DNA from: Gamarada debralockiae
Lineage: Eukaryota > Ascomycota > Leotiomycetes > Helotiales > Hyphodiscaceae
Assembly: GCA_002803225.1 (NCBI GenBank)
Contig: NXFV01001376.1
Coordinates: 1 to 64,000, forward strand
Direction: 5' to 3'
Length of the DNA stretch: 64,000 nucleotides
The position numbers and the translations under genes were made by a program. Positions 32,143 through 42,739 of this stretch are shown here, one piece after another. Under the pieces are notes generated by a model. It was given only the letters and a program-made list of their open reading frames with translations. It was not told where the DNA came from and did no database searches. Position 1 is the first letter of the stretch; every line of letters begins with the position of its first letter.

Positions 32143-32477
32143 CCGATCTGCCCTCCCGCAGCGCCCGACCCGTTCTCTTCGGCAGCCTCTTCTTTTCTTG
32201 GAACAAGTCAAAAGGCAATCCGAGGCCTCTTGCCCGATAACCGGGTTGGAGACTGCGAGCCGCTATGTGGCTTCTGATATGTCACACCGTCCCGCTTTGC
32301 GGTATTCTGCTGCATGGTCTGCTGTCCGCGCATCTTGATTATTGTCGCTTTCTGCAAACGCACCTCTTACTCAATCAGTGCGTTGCATGAAGGCGTGTTG
32401 TGCCTCATGGAGGTTGGGTGTTGCGCTTGAAGAGGGTGTGGAGGGGCTGGGTGCGCTTGGTGCGCTTACCGGATGTT

Positions 32478-32506
32478 GTCCCCCACCCCCACCCCCACCC
32501 CATTTT
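32478..32506. repeat. CCCCCA microsatellite
   Basis: TCCCCCACCCCCACCCCCACCCCA is a short run of the hexamer CCCCCA followed by a T run. Confidence 0.85.
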
Positions 32507-33623
32507 TTTCCCGCTCCGCTGATTATTTCGGGTTTGAGAAGATCTTGCGCAGAGATATGGAGTGTGAGGGAGCGGAGAGTTCCTCCTTTACACAACTGCT
32601 TGCTATGGGCCATACGGATGTTCCTATCAAAACTTCTTTGAGTTATCAACCAACTCAGGAGGAAGTCCTTCGAATGTTGAGTGTCATGGTCAGGCCAGGA
32701 TCCCGAGCTCCCGAGCTCCTTCTACGCAGACACCGGGCTCGAGGCTTAAGAACATCTTGCCTTTCTAACGTGAGGCCGGTACTGCATTCATGCAGTATTG
32801 TTTCTCTTTTGTCTTAGAATTTCATGGAAACTTTACTTGAGGCTCGTTCAATTTCCTTGAAATTGTCTGGTAAGGTTTAATTGAGGACTCATTTCAGTGC
32901 TGAAACCTTTCAGCCGAGATCACATGATGAGGGGAACGCTCTTACTTAGGACTCTCCGAGCCAGTTCCCTTCTTCCGAAGTTCATGTAGAGTTTTTCCGT
33001 ATCCAAGTCCACAACTCAAAGGCCCTGTGGAAGCACTCATCCAGAAACGGACGAAACAGACGGTCACGATGTTGGGATGTCTGCGATGCCCAGCGATTTG
33101 GTTTTTTGTGGTGGTCGGTCGGACAGCGTCCTGAAATTTCCACCAATGGCGATTTGTCCATAGATGGGGGGCAGGGATTGCATCTCGCGTACCTGAAAAC
33201 CAATCTATCCACCCAATCACAAGCTTTCGAAACTTGTTCCAAGTGGACTTGGAGATGCGGGGCAGTGGCCGCCAGGTCCACTGCTGGGAAATCATCCCAA
33301 ATTTTGCACATGGAGAACTCTGGGGGAGCTTGTCCCTCTCCCACAAATTGAAGAGCTGTCAGTCCAATTATTCTCCAGGAAATAGAGTCCGATCCCAGTA
33401 GCCCACATCATTGTCGTCACCTTCCTGGGATAGCATGTTGGCCGGAAAAATATCCAAGTCAATTGCAGTCCACCACTGCAGAGCGCCGTAGCTTCCACCA
33501 TATTAAAGTACAAAAAGTTAATAAATGTCGTCTTGGCGCCCTCCGCTGATATCTTCTGCAGCCTCGCTCTTCTTCCACAATTTCAATTGATTGCAGAACT
33601 CGTCCAATTGACAATTCGACAAG
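32507..33623. other. No recognisable gene; upstream region of the polygalacturonase
   Basis: About 1.1 kb of plain intergenic sequence. The last 60 bases hold a CT-rich leader and ATTCGACAAG just before the ATG. Confidence 0.5.
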
Positions 33624-35197
33624 ATGCGCCTCCAGCTCGCGACTTTCTTGACCGTCGCGTCAGCGGCTCTTTCGGTGGCCAGTCCAACTTGGCAAGCTTC
33701 CTACGATTGGTCTCATAGCTCCAGTGGCAAGTCAACTCCTGATCACACTTCGCCGAGACCATCGATCTCCTGCCATCCAAAGCATCCTCATGTTCCACCG
33801 CCATCTCCTCCACCACGGACCAAGGTCTGCTATGTGCAGAGCCACAATGATGGTGTCACTGATGATACGCCCTATATTCTGGCAGCGCTCCATGAGTGCA
33901 ATAATGGGGGCCATGCGGTTTTCAGAGAAGGAGTCCAGTATTTCATTGCTACGGCCATGGATTTGACTTTCCTGAACCACATTGATCTCGGTATGGACCC
34001 CGGGGAAGGTTGAAGAAGCAAGCTAATTCAGGACTAGATATCCAAGGAATGTGGCTCTTTTCCAACGATACGACATACTGGCAAGCCAATTCCTTCAAAT
34101 TCATCTTCCAGAATGTGACATCTTTCTTCAAGCTTGGAGGAAACGACGTGAACATATATGGAGGAGGAACCATTGACGGCAACGGACAGATCTGGTATGA
34201 TACGTACGCAGCGAACATCTACACTCTCCGACCAGTCTTGGTTGGGATCGACGGACTGAAGAATTCAGTTATAAGCGACTTGCTACTCCGATACTCTCCC
34301 GAGTACTACCACTTCGTTGCCAACGCCAGCAATGTTGTATTCGACAACATCAACATTGCAGGAGCTAGCAAGAGTGCAAATGTCGCCAAGAATACCGATG
34401 GCTGGGACACTTACCGAAGCGATAGTGTGACGATCCAGAATTCAGTCATTAATAATGGAGATGGTGAGCAGATCGTGCGTCAGACTCATGACTTCCGCTG
34501 ACGAAGTACAGATTGTGTGTCGTTCAAGCCCAATAGTACCAACATGTTGGTCCAGAACCTGTGGTGCAATGGATCCCATGGAATTTCTGTCGGGTCTCTC
34601 GGCCAATATGTTGGAGAATATGAGTGAGTTCTTTCCGCACTAACTGAATGAATGATACTGACGCAGTATAGCATCGTCGAGAACATCTATGTCTTCAATG
34701 TTTCAATGCACAATACAACGGTAAGCACACTCGCATCGTGTCCCCGCTTTACGACAATTACTGATTCCAAATAGGACGGTGGGCGAATCAAAGTCTGGCC
34801 CAACACTCCCTCTGCCCTCAGCGGCGACCTCCAAGGAGGTGGCGGAAGCGGCAGAGTCCAGAACGTCACATACGATACCATGATAATCGACAACGTTGAC
34901 TACGCCATCGAGGTTGACCAATGCTACGGACAATCGAACTTGACTCTCTGCCTTGAATACCCGTCTCCCTTGACCATCACCGATATCGTGTTCAAGAACT
35001 TTAATGGCAAGACAAGCAAGAAGTACCAGCCCGAGATCGCAACTTTTGCATGCTCGAGCTCAACTGTGTGCAACAATATTGTCGCCAGTGAGATCAATGT
35101 TGTGAGTCCGAATGGTACGAACAATGCGTATTGTCAGAATGTGAACAACGCGACCTTGGACGTGACATGCACGTCGCGGTATCTGGGTTTCAATTAG
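33624..35197 (+). CDS. Secreted GH28 exopolygalacturonase, 460 aa
   Basis: Five exons: 33624-33990, 34032-34463, 34512-34623, 34672-34720 and 34775-35197. The introns are 41-54 bp and all are GT...AG. A signal peptide ([20 protein letters not shown]) is followed by a His/Pro/Ser-rich spacer and the GH28 beta-helix. Active-site motifs are all present: NTDGWD (two catalytic Asp region), [10 protein letters not shown] (restored only by splicing intron 2), [11 protein letters not shown] and RIKVW. Sequence such as [20 protein letters not shown] and the [11 protein letters not shown] wording point to the exo-acting subgroup (EC 3.2.1.67), which releases galacturonic acid from pectin ends. Many N-x-S/T sites suggest heavy N-glycosylation. 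It acts outside the cell in plant cell-wall breakdown. Confidence 0.93.
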
Positions 35198-35336
35198 AAG
35201 GAATGTTGCTCTGGATGTAAAATTCCGGATAATGACTTACATATCTTCCTATTCAAATAATGAATATTGTATTTTGATGACGATTATGCCCACTTGGACG
35301 TTTATGGGGACAATGTAACCATAGCCCTTCTCTTGT

Positions 35337-35999
35337 CTACACTGCAAACCGCAGCTTGGTTTTCATATCAGCCAATATCCGACTCCAAGTTCCAGCCGTC
35401 TTGTTGTCCTGCCCCTTCTCACTTTTTGTCTTTGGTCGTAAGGCCAAGCTGTCTGAATGGAGCAAGACTACCATTCCTTGAGGTACTCTTACACTCTCCA
35501 AAACTTGATTCTCGACGTCATTCGCACCTTCCTTTTCAACAACCTCGCCTTCTAGATCGTTCAATTCGAGCTCCACCCTCGTGTCATGAAGCAGTCCTGC
35601 GCTATCAACAGCGCCATTCGTGCTCAAGTCAGTTTCCGCAAAGCCAGACCCAGCGCCATCCAGAAGCCAGTGCTTCAGCACTAACCTCGACCATCCTCTC
35701 GTGTCCACAATGAGGTCTTGAGAGATATTCTGCGTCTCTATACAATTGCACAGAATACTTTGGTGGAGTTTGATTTCGGCATCTGAAGAGCGGAGTTTTT
35801 GAAGCACGTTGACTTCTAGGCCAGTGTTGTCGGGCTCTAGTCTTGGGACCCTAAACTCACTGTCCTGTAGATCGTTTTGAACTTGATTAATATGTAAAAA
35901 CTCCAGTTTAATACTAGCCACAATCATTCGATCTCCAGAACACAAAACAGGTATCTCGCTGAGCTTGGGGAATTTGATGCTTTCCCTCTCCGAGAACAT
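35337..35999 (-). CDS. Hypothetical protein, 220 aa
   Basis: A single uninterrupted frame from an ATG at 35999. The second half is acidic (VELELNDLEGEVVEKEG) and the end is basic. No signal peptide, membrane segment or recognised domain. The sequence SSDAEIKLHQSILCNCIETQ faintly recalls BTB/POZ openings (x-F-x-V-H-x-x-x-L) but the rest does not fit. The 3' end lies 140 bases from the polygalacturonase stop in convergent orientation. It may be a chance frame or a decayed gene. Confidence 0.35.
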   Translation of the reverse strand: MFSERESIKFPKLSEIPVLCSGDRMIVASIKLEFLHINQVQNDLQDSEFRVPRLEPDNTGLEVNVLQKLRSSDAEIKLHQSILCNCIETQNISQDLIVDTRGWSRLVLKHWLLDGAGSGFAETDLSTNGAVDSAGLLHDTRVELELNDLEGEVVEKEGANDVENQVLESVRVPQGMVVLLHSDSLALRPKTKSEKGQDNKTAGTWSRILADMKTKLRFAV

Positions 36000-36400
36000 C
36001 GAATTTTCTCGTGGAAGAGATTCACTTCAGGACTAACCACAACAATCAGAGTCAGATTACGTACAAAGAAAAGGGGTGAATCACGTGTTCTCGTGCCCGA
36101 TAATGCTGACTAATCCTTGCACAATCCACTCCAGCAAGGCTGCCTGGCCATTGTCGTCCAACACCGTTGAAACTCTGTGTCGCCCACCAGCCATACCTAC
36201 ATAATCGATGTGACACCGGATCACACTAACATGCGCAACATACCACCTACACCCATCGACCTCTCACATATGCATCCTCCCGCTGCTCTTCCTATATTAT
36301 CGAACAATTTACTTTGTTCCGTTCCACAGCCTCGCGAGGCGACGCGACTGCATCTCACCTCCAACCCACCACAACGAACTCGTGAAACTACAGGCCTAAT

Positions 36401-38293
36401 ATGGCGATACCCTGGCATCCATTAGATCTTGGGACATCTGTAGATGCTCATCTGCCGCCTCTCCTAATATCGACAGTCTTTGAAGCGGACTCGTACACAA
36501 TCCACCTGACAGACTTGACGCACATTTGGGTCGAATCGCTCGACCATGCCGCGATCCTAAGTCGCGCCGAGGAGGAGAACACAAGCATCGATCCGATTGA
36601 TAGCTCCCAATTACAAATCCTGCTCGCCAAACTAGCACTCGCCCTTTCGTCCGGCCCCAACACGACGTTGAACTTGCATGTCGACCTCCACTCGAGCCGC
36701 GCTCGCCCTACCATAACTCTCAACCTCACAATCGATCTACCCGGCGGTCTCGCTCCATTAGAATGGCCGATGCATCTGGCTGCGGCGCCACAATCGGCCC
36801 TCACGAACCTGTTGACGATTCCGCTGCTGGTAGCGCAATATTCCCGGATACGGGAGATGGAGGGCATGAGGGAGGTGTTAAAAGACAAAGATCACGCTAT
36901 ACAGAAGTTGATGGATAAGCTTGGCGCGCTGGGGACGGACCTGGGCCAGGTATTTCCACAAGCGACGGCCAAGGGGGGAAGGAAGGTGGATAGGGCGAGG
37001 GCCGAAGAGAAGGTCCGAGGTCTTGCACCTTTCGACTTGGAGGCCTGGAGGAAGAATCTGGGTGATGCTCAGGTCAAGGATGCTGCGCGGTTGGTTGAAA
37101 GTGTTTTCACGGAAGGTACACCTTTGGACGTGGGGACCAACAAAAGCATAGGAGAAGAGAATTGGTGGGAGAAAATCGAAAGCTCAACCATTCAAATATC
37201 AAAAGGCAAAGCTGGTACTACCCAAATCAAGACGCCCACAAAACCTACTCTCAAACAGCAAGAATCTACTCAAGACAACGATGACTTCCAAGTCCAATCA
37301 ACACCACCGCGACTCGCCTCAAAAGCACCCAAAGCTTCCCAGAGCATCGCCCTCGATAACTCGACAGACGACGAAGATCTCGACGCCACTTCTCAAGCTT
37401 CCAAAATCCCCGATAGTTTCCCATATTCCCAACCGCCAGCACCAACATCGCCACTCCCAAAACTCGCGAAGAAAGTCGAAAAGATAGGAGGGAAGAAAGC
37501 AACTCCCAAACAGCCACCACCAGCCGCGAATGATTTAACGGACGACGAAGAGGTAGCGGTACCCAAATCCGCGAAGAAGTTCGGGAAGATAGGAGGGAAG
37601 AAAGAACCTCCACCACCGGCCAAAGGCGACTCAACGGAGGATGACGACGAGCCATTACCACCAAAATCCACGAAGAAATTTGGCAAGATAGGTGGGAAGA
37701 GAGAAGGTGACCCTCCCAAGGCGCCCGTGCTTCCCCCGTCTGCTGAGGAGGAAACCACAGACGACGAAGAAACCCCTGCTCCACGAAACCAAAGTCCCAC
37801 GAAATCACCTACCACTCCACATCCAGCATCAGCACCCAAGCCAAAGAAAGGCAAACTAGGACAAATAGGCGGCAAGAAAGAACCGCTATCCCCTCCTTCA
37901 CCTTCACCTCCACCTCCAGTCGAAGCACCCAAACCCAAGAAAGGAAAACTAGGACAAATCGGCGGAAAGAAAAACGAAGCGACACCTACACGACCTGCAT
38001 CCGAACCTGCGGCGCAACAAGAAGCGTCGGTATCGCACACGCCTTCTAAGAAGAAACTTGGTGCTATCGGAGGTAAGAAGACTGCACACGGGGGAAATAG
38101 TACTGTAGGCGTGGAAGAAGAGGATGGAGGAAGTGGGAATATAGGGAGAGAGAGCTCGGTGAAGGCTGAAAAGGAGAGTACTCCGCCGCCGACAGAGACG
38201 TCTGAGGAGAGGGCTGCGAAGAAGAGGCGGGAGTTGCAGAGGGAGTTGGAGGAGAAAGCTAAGGCGCCCGCGAAAAAGAAGCGGAAGTTTTGA
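36401..38293 (+). CDS. XLF/Nej1-family non-homologous end-joining factor, 630 aa
   Basis: Residues about 5-130 form the XLF head (LGTSVDAHLPPLLISTVFEA, SYTIHLTDLTHIWVESLD, SRAEEENTSIDP.DSSQLQIL), followed by a coiled-coil stalk (about 135-190: YSRIREMEGMREVLKDKDHA). This is the structure that stacks with XRCC4/Lif1 and DNA ligase IV at double-strand breaks. The long C-terminal half is disordered and carries six copies of a K-x-G-x-IGGK-type motif (near residues 356, 392, 424, 481, 512, 550) between Pro-rich and acidic segments (LTDDEE, STEDDDE). The last residues, AKKKRKF, fit the basic-aromatic Ku-binding motif found at the end of XLF proteins. Single exon. The tail makes it about twice the length of animal XLF, though long tails are usual in filamentous fungi. 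Convergent with rtc1. Confidence 0.88.
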   Translation: MAIPWHPLDLGTSVDAHLPPLLISTVFEADSYTIHLTDLTHIWVESLDHAAILSRAEEENTSIDPIDSSQLQILLAKLALALSSGPNTTLNLHVDLHSSRARPTITLNLTIDLPGGLAPLEWPMHLAAAPQSALTNLLTIPLLVAQYSRIREMEGMREVLKDKDHAIQKLMDKLGALGTDLGQVFPQATAKGGRKVDRARAEEKVRGLAPFDLEAWRKNLGDAQVKDAARLVESVFTEGTPLDVGTNKSIGEENWWEKIESSTIQISKGKAGTTQIKTPTKPTLKQQESTQDNDDFQVQSTPPRLASKAPKASQSIALDNSTDDEDLDATSQASKIPDSFPYSQPPAPTSPLPKLAKKVEKIGGKKATPKQPPPAANDLTDDEEVAVPKSAKKFGKIGGKKEPPPPAKGDSTEDDDEPLPPKSTKKFGKIGGKREGDPPKAPVLPPSAEEETTDDEETPAPRNQSPTKSPTTPHPASAPKPKKGKLGQIGGKKEPLSPPSPSPPPPVEAPKPKKGKLGQIGGKKNEATPTRPASEPAAQQEASVSHTPSKKKLGAIGGKKTAHGGNSTVGVEEEDGGSGNIGRESSVKAEKESTPPPTETSEERAAKKRRELQRELEEKAKAPAKKKRKF

Positions 38294-38539
38294 CAATCGT
38301 ATAAACTGGGCGGCTCGAACAATATCATGAACAACAATGAAACATATACCCAATTTCCAGTTATCAGTCATTAAATTTACTGCTATTTACATACAATTAT
38401 ACTCCTCCAACCGTATCCAAAACACCGCCCTGCATGCAAAAGCACAAGTGCCTCCGGGTATATGTCCAAACGCCATGCAATCCCAAATGCTTGCCTTCTT
38501 CTATCCCCTCCGATCCTCCCCTCCCCACTTCGAACCTCC
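38294..38539. other. Convergent intergenic spacer
   Basis: 246 bases between the XLF and rtc1 stop codons, AT-rich (ACATACAATTATACTCC) and presumably containing both 3' ends. Confidence 0.6.
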
Positions 38540-41500
38540 TCACTTCGAACCGCCCCTCTCCTCCCCCGGCGCCACAACCTTAACGCTCTTCTTCCTCTCC
38601 AAGCCCCCCAACCCAAGCGCAACCCTAACACCCTCAACGGCCTTACTCTGCGCAACCTCCCTATTATCCCTTCTCACGCTCCCACCCCCGCCAGCACCAC
38701 TACTATGTCTCGAATTCTCCTTAACCAACAAATCCAGCTCCCTAGCCTTAAGCACTTTCTTCTCCTCCACCCTCTTATCCCTCCACGCACCAGGTAAACA
38801 AGGATGCAAGCATCCTTCAAGTGGGCAGGAGCCCCCGGAATGGTTTGCACCTTCGGAGAATTCGGGACCTGAGTGCCATGCTGCCATGCATGTTGTGTGT
38901 CCGCCGTGCCCGCAGCCGGGACAGTAGTACCAGATTATTGAATCTACGGTTTCGGAAGCGGGGTAGGAGAAGGATTCGTCGGGATCGCGTTGGTGGCATA
39001 CTGCGCAGCCGGACATTGCTTGATGGCAGCGCGGACATTTCCATACTGAGCCAGGGATCAGGGGGTCGTTTTCGAGTGGTTTGTGGCAGTCTGTGCAGAA
39101 GTAACCAATCGTGACGTTGTCTTGTGCCATGCCGAAAATGCTTGGATAGAGTGGCACGCAGAGGTTGCGGAGGAGAGTAGCTTCTGTGAAGAGCTTCATG
39201 CTTGTGAGGCGGTGATGGTATTGGCGAAGGATGGCGTTTGCTTGGATTTCGTCGATTGCTTCGGGAGGGAGGAGAGGGCGGAGGAGTAATACCATGGAAG
39301 AAGCGTTCAGGGCTCCGGTTTGGGCCTCGAAATCGATTGAGCGTTGGACGAGGATGGTCGGGTCTATAGGCTTGATTGTGAAAGCGGGATCGTTCGGCCA
39401 GGGGAGAAAATCGCTATCTATAATGTTTGGATCGTCGGATATTTTCTCGGTTGAAGACGGACTGACTTCCTCTTCTTGAGTTTGTTTCTTGACTGGCTCA
39501 GTACCGATAGCTGATGGTGCTGAAGCCTCTTGTATGCGGAATATTGGAGGCGGTTCTGGAACCTGCGGATGTCCGATCATCATCCCTTTCTTTTCATTCA
39601 AACTTGGAGGCATCTGCTCGTCCGAAGTTTCGGACTGACCAGGAGTATTTGAATCAATACTCGCACGATGCTTCTCATGCGAATGGAAACTGTTTTCCCA
39701 GCTCGAAACCCTGTCTCTCAATGCACGACTATTGTCCTTGCGTGTGCTATGAACATCGCTTTCTCCAGAGCTCATGAACTTGGAGGATTCGGCCGAGGTT
39801 GAGAACATTTGAAAACTTTCCCCTGAGTCGTGGCGCTGTGGCTGTATTCTATGGATAGGTTCATTGTGGGCAGCATAGTCGAGTCGAAGTGGCTGCTTTC
39901 TTTGAGGCGCGACGAAATCAACTGCTGGTGAGAAGGTTTCCATCCCATAAAAGTCGTAACCTTCGATGCTTGATGCCGTGTGATCAGATAAATTACTGGA
40001 TCCTGGTACGGGAATTGGACTCGGACTAGTTGAATGAGCTGGCTCCGGAAGCTCTAGAATATCTTCCGCCAAAAGTGGTGTATGCATAGCCTCTCGTGTC
40101 TCTTGCGCGATGGTGTCACGCATAGGCCGAACAAGGGGTGTTGCCACGTTTGATGTACTCTCGACCTCGTCCGAGATAACTCTCGTGGCAGGGTGAAGAG
40201 GACTGTCAGACGGGGTATTGGCTCGAGTAATCTTTCGAGGAGTCTCCTCGCCTTTCTCATGCCGCGGATCTTTGATTTCTTCCTTCATGGATGTCTTCTT
40301 GGGTGGACCTTGCTGAAGTGTCACTCGGGACTGACGATGATGCTCCGCCCGCCTGGTGACAAGGAGATTCATGGTATATGCGAGAAGTCTCCACGTCTGG
40401 GCCAAACGATAATGTCCAACATTTTCTGCTGTTCTGGCAAAAGACTCCATCGTCAATGCCAAACGTTCGTTGGTTGGTTGCATACCATTACTCGATTTAT
40501 CTTTCGTCATGCGCTCCAGATATCGATTACTGAAATACTGGTAGGTAGCCCTCTTGGCTGTGGATGGCGCATGGCCAACCGCCATAACTTGTTGGGGCTT
40601 GTATGCGCCAGTAACCTTCACAGCATCATCTAAGGACATGATCCTTTGTTCAGTCATGTTTGTGATGGTAGGCGGTGTTGTGCTAAGGCCTTGGGTAGAT
40701 CTCCCGCTGTGCCGTCTCCTATGATTCCTGCGTTGTCTGGGACCAAGGAAGCTTCCAACAACGTCCTCTTCAGAGTCGCTTTGGCTGACACTCAGTAGAG
40801 GGCCATTCGAGTTGTGCTGATAGCTTGGCGATACTTCTGGAGAGCTGATGGAAGGGCGAGGCCGTCGAGGAGTTTGTCGTTGTTCAAGAAGCATAAGAAT
40901 ATCGCCATTGGGAGAGAATGCGAAATTGGATAGACTTCGACGATCGATGAGTTGGGGCACAAAAGCGACATCTGTTTGTGTGAAGTGGCCATCCTTGTCA
41001 ACACTCCATAGGAGGTCTCGGGTGTTCCAGAGCAGTCCAGTAGGTGAACTGCTCCATTGCTCGATTTCCTTGAAAGGCATAGTTGACCTTGCAAGATCCC
41101 AGATATGTACAACAGAGGTCTGATTTCTGCTGGCATTGGAGTCGTCGTATGCAACCGTGACTTGAGCGGCTCTGTTGCCTTGAGCAGTAGCAGACCAGCA
41201 CGGAGGTCTCCAAGACACAGAAGAGATTGGAGCTGGTGTGGCAAAAGAGTACCTCGGTTTCTGTCGACTTTCAGCTTTCTTCGAAACATCCCACACTTTG
41301 CATTGTTGATCCGTACCGCCACTTATCAGATACTCTCCATCCGGATGCCACGAAATGGAGAAGCATGAGCTCTGATGGGCGGTGATCTTGAGATTGGGAT
41401 TAGGAGGCTTCCGAATGTCCCACTTCAATATTGCGCCAGAGTCTGTGGAACAAGCAAATTCGAATCCATCAGTTGGCGACCATTTGACATCCCTCACAGC

Positions 41501-42124
41501 ATCTGCATTGCACTTGAATGTCTGAGACGATTTGAAAGTTGGCCCATTTCGACCTTGGAACGGGGTCCTAATATCGAAAAGTTTGACTGTTCCATCTTGA
41601 CTTGCCGAAAGCAACCAATTACATTTGAACGGATTTATAGCAAGTTTATGCACCTGCCGGGCATGTTCTTGTATCCGCGCAACCTCGAGACCTTCCCCAA
41701 CTCGATTGAGATCGTATAGTGTAATCCTTCCATTCCCGCACGCCGTAATGATTGTAGTATCGAGTTCACTATGCGACCATTCGACCGCTCGGATATTGAG
41801 CTGGTCTGCCGTGGCAGCAGATATATCGTGGGTCGAAGCATATGATGTGATTATAGATCGCAAATCGAGGTCGTCGCTGATTGTAGAGCCGTCGATTCTC
41901 AGGATTTTGAATACTTTCGAGCCTGCTATTACAGCACGTTGGCCATCAGGAGAGCGATCGAGACATATCACCGGAGCGCGGGTAGAATAGACTGTATTCT
42001 GGGAGGCGCTGGGTCGAAGTTGCAGTTGAGGTGAATCGCCGAATGTGCTGCTCGTGTCCTGACTTTCGTTTGTGGTGGTGGTAGGCTGTCCAAGCAGCTT
42101 TCTCATTATCTTGCCTTTATTCAT
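38540..42124 (-). CDS. rtc1: Rtc1/Sea2 (WDR24), SEACAT/GATOR2 subunit, 1194 aa
   Basis: An N-terminal WD40 propeller (about residues 30-370: VICLDRSPDGQRAVIAGSK, LAINPFKCNWLLSASQDGTV, SISWHPDGEYLISGGTDQQC) is followed by a long disordered middle. The C-terminal zinc-binding RING region (CHKPLEN..WKCPRCHQAMSGCAV then YYCPGCGHGGHTTCM, SGGSCPLEGCLHPC) is characteristic of Rtc1/WDR24. The complex acts at the vacuole membrane, upstream of TORC1, in amino-acid signalling. Single exon. The ATG at 42124 (MNKGKIMRKLLGQ) is used: the frame is open 8 codons further but has no upstream ATG. Yeast Rtc1 is slightly longer. Confidence 0.93.
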   Translation of the reverse strand: MNKGKIMRKLLGQPTTTTNESQDTSSTFGDSPQLQLRPSASQNTVYSTRAPVICLDRSPDGQRAVIAGSKVFKILRIDGSTISDDLDLRSIITSYASTHDISAATADQLNIRAVEWSHSELDTTIITACGNGRITLYDLNRVGEGLEVARIQEHARQVHKLAINPFKCNWLLSASQDGTVKLFDIRTPFQGRNGPTFKSSQTFKCNADAVRDVKWSPTDGFEFACSTDSGAILKWDIRKPPNPNLKITAHQSSCFSISWHPDGEYLISGGTDQQCKVWDVSKKAESRQKPRYSFATPAPISSVSWRPPCWSATAQGNRAAQVTVAYDDSNASRNQTSVVHIWDLARSTMPFKEIEQWSSSPTGLLWNTRDLLWSVDKDGHFTQTDVAFVPQLIDRRSLSNFAFSPNGDILMLLEQRQTPRRPRPSISSPEVSPSYQHNSNGPLLSVSQSDSEEDVVGSFLGPRQRRNHRRRHSGRSTQGLSTTPPTITNMTEQRIMSLDDAVKVTGAYKPQQVMAVGHAPSTAKRATYQYFSNRYLERMTKDKSSNGMQPTNERLALTMESFARTAENVGHYRLAQTWRLLAYTMNLLVTRRAEHHRQSRVTLQQGPPKKTSMKEEIKDPRHEKGEETPRKITRANTPSDSPLHPATRVISDEVESTSNVATPLVRPMRDTIAQETREAMHTPLLAEDILELPEPAHSTSPSPIPVPGSSNLSDHTASSIEGYDFYGMETFSPAVDFVAPQRKQPLRLDYAAHNEPIHRIQPQRHDSGESFQMFSTSAESSKFMSSGESDVHSTRKDNSRALRDRVSSWENSFHSHEKHRASIDSNTPGQSETSDEQMPPSLNEKKGMMIGHPQVPEPPPIFRIQEASAPSAIGTEPVKKQTQEEEVSPSSTEKISDDPNIIDSDFLPWPNDPAFTIKPIDPTILVQRSIDFEAQTGALNASSMVLLLRPLLPPEAIDEIQANAILRQYHHRLTSMKLFTEATLLRNLCVPLYPSIFGMAQDNVTIGYFCTDCHKPLENDPLIPGSVWKCPRCHQAMSGCAVCHQRDPDESFSYPASETVDSIIWYYCPGCGHGGHTTCMAAWHSGPEFSEGANHSGGSCPLEGCLHPCLPGAWRDKRVEEKKVLKARELDLLVKENSRHSSGAGGGGSVRRDNREVAQSKAVEGVRVALGLGGLERKKSVKVVAPGEERGGSK

Positions 42125-42144
42125 ATCGGCAGGTGCGATGCCAT

Positions 42145-42168
42145 TCAAGGCATCTTGAGTTCACGCAT
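42145..42168 (-). promoter_or_regulatory. Short upstream ORF in the rtc1 leader
   Basis: ATGCGTGAACTCAAGATGCC then TTGA encodes MRELKMP and stops 20 bases before the chosen rtc1 ATG, in a different frame. If the transcript starts upstream, this could lower rtc1 translation. Confidence 0.4.
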
Positions 42169-42198
42169 GGAGAAATCGCAGACGTTCACGTTCATCAA

Positions 42199-42739
42199 CT
42201 ACTGCGCGAAGTTGGCGCGTAGGAGATTCTGCCAGTCCGCGGCTGCTTTTTTCGGGACACCGACCTCTTGCAATTTGTCACCCAAAAAGACAGAATGTGA
42301 TTGGTCAATGTCCAGATAGATGCTTTGAGAACAGTCTTTCAATTTCACAAAATTATGTGAAGTGAAATTATTAAAATATACCGATTCCAAAATCCAGTAA
42401 ATTTCTGCGTTTGTCTCACAATTGCCAACCCCAGTCACATACTCTCGCAAGAAAAAGAGTTCACTCCTTCTAAGCAACTAGAACAAGCCTCTCCTGTACC
42501 CCACTAGCCCCCCCTTTCTCGTGACGGGATCCCTCTGACTTTTGCCTAATCATGTCTCTCGAAGGAGAGAAATCGCAGCTGTATTAGGTAATCCTCCAGA
42601 TAGTTTGGAAATATCGACATCTAGCCAGTCAACAGACGTATGCTCATTCTCAAGATCCAGGAAATTTGTGCCCGGTGAGCAATTGACCCCGGGTCCTCAG
42701 ATCTTCCTCCATCTCTCAGAATGATATACCCGTATTTCT
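42199..42739 (-). other. Unassigned stretch upstream of rtc1
   Basis: A minus-strand frame (42477-42199, 92 residues, no ATG) reads protein-like at its start (SELFFLREYVTGVGNCETNA) but matches no family I know. The rest is AT-rich. It probably includes the rtc1 promoter. Confidence 0.35.

Noticed and set aside
32371..32649. Gly-rich 92-residue minus-strand frame
   Set aside because: It is generated by translation of the CCCCCA microsatellite.
37393..38337. 314-residue frame on the minus strand opposite XLF
   Set aside because: It mirrors the repetitive Lys/Pro-rich XLF tail, giving Phe/Ser-rich low-complexity sequence with no own domain. The plus-strand gene is clearly real.
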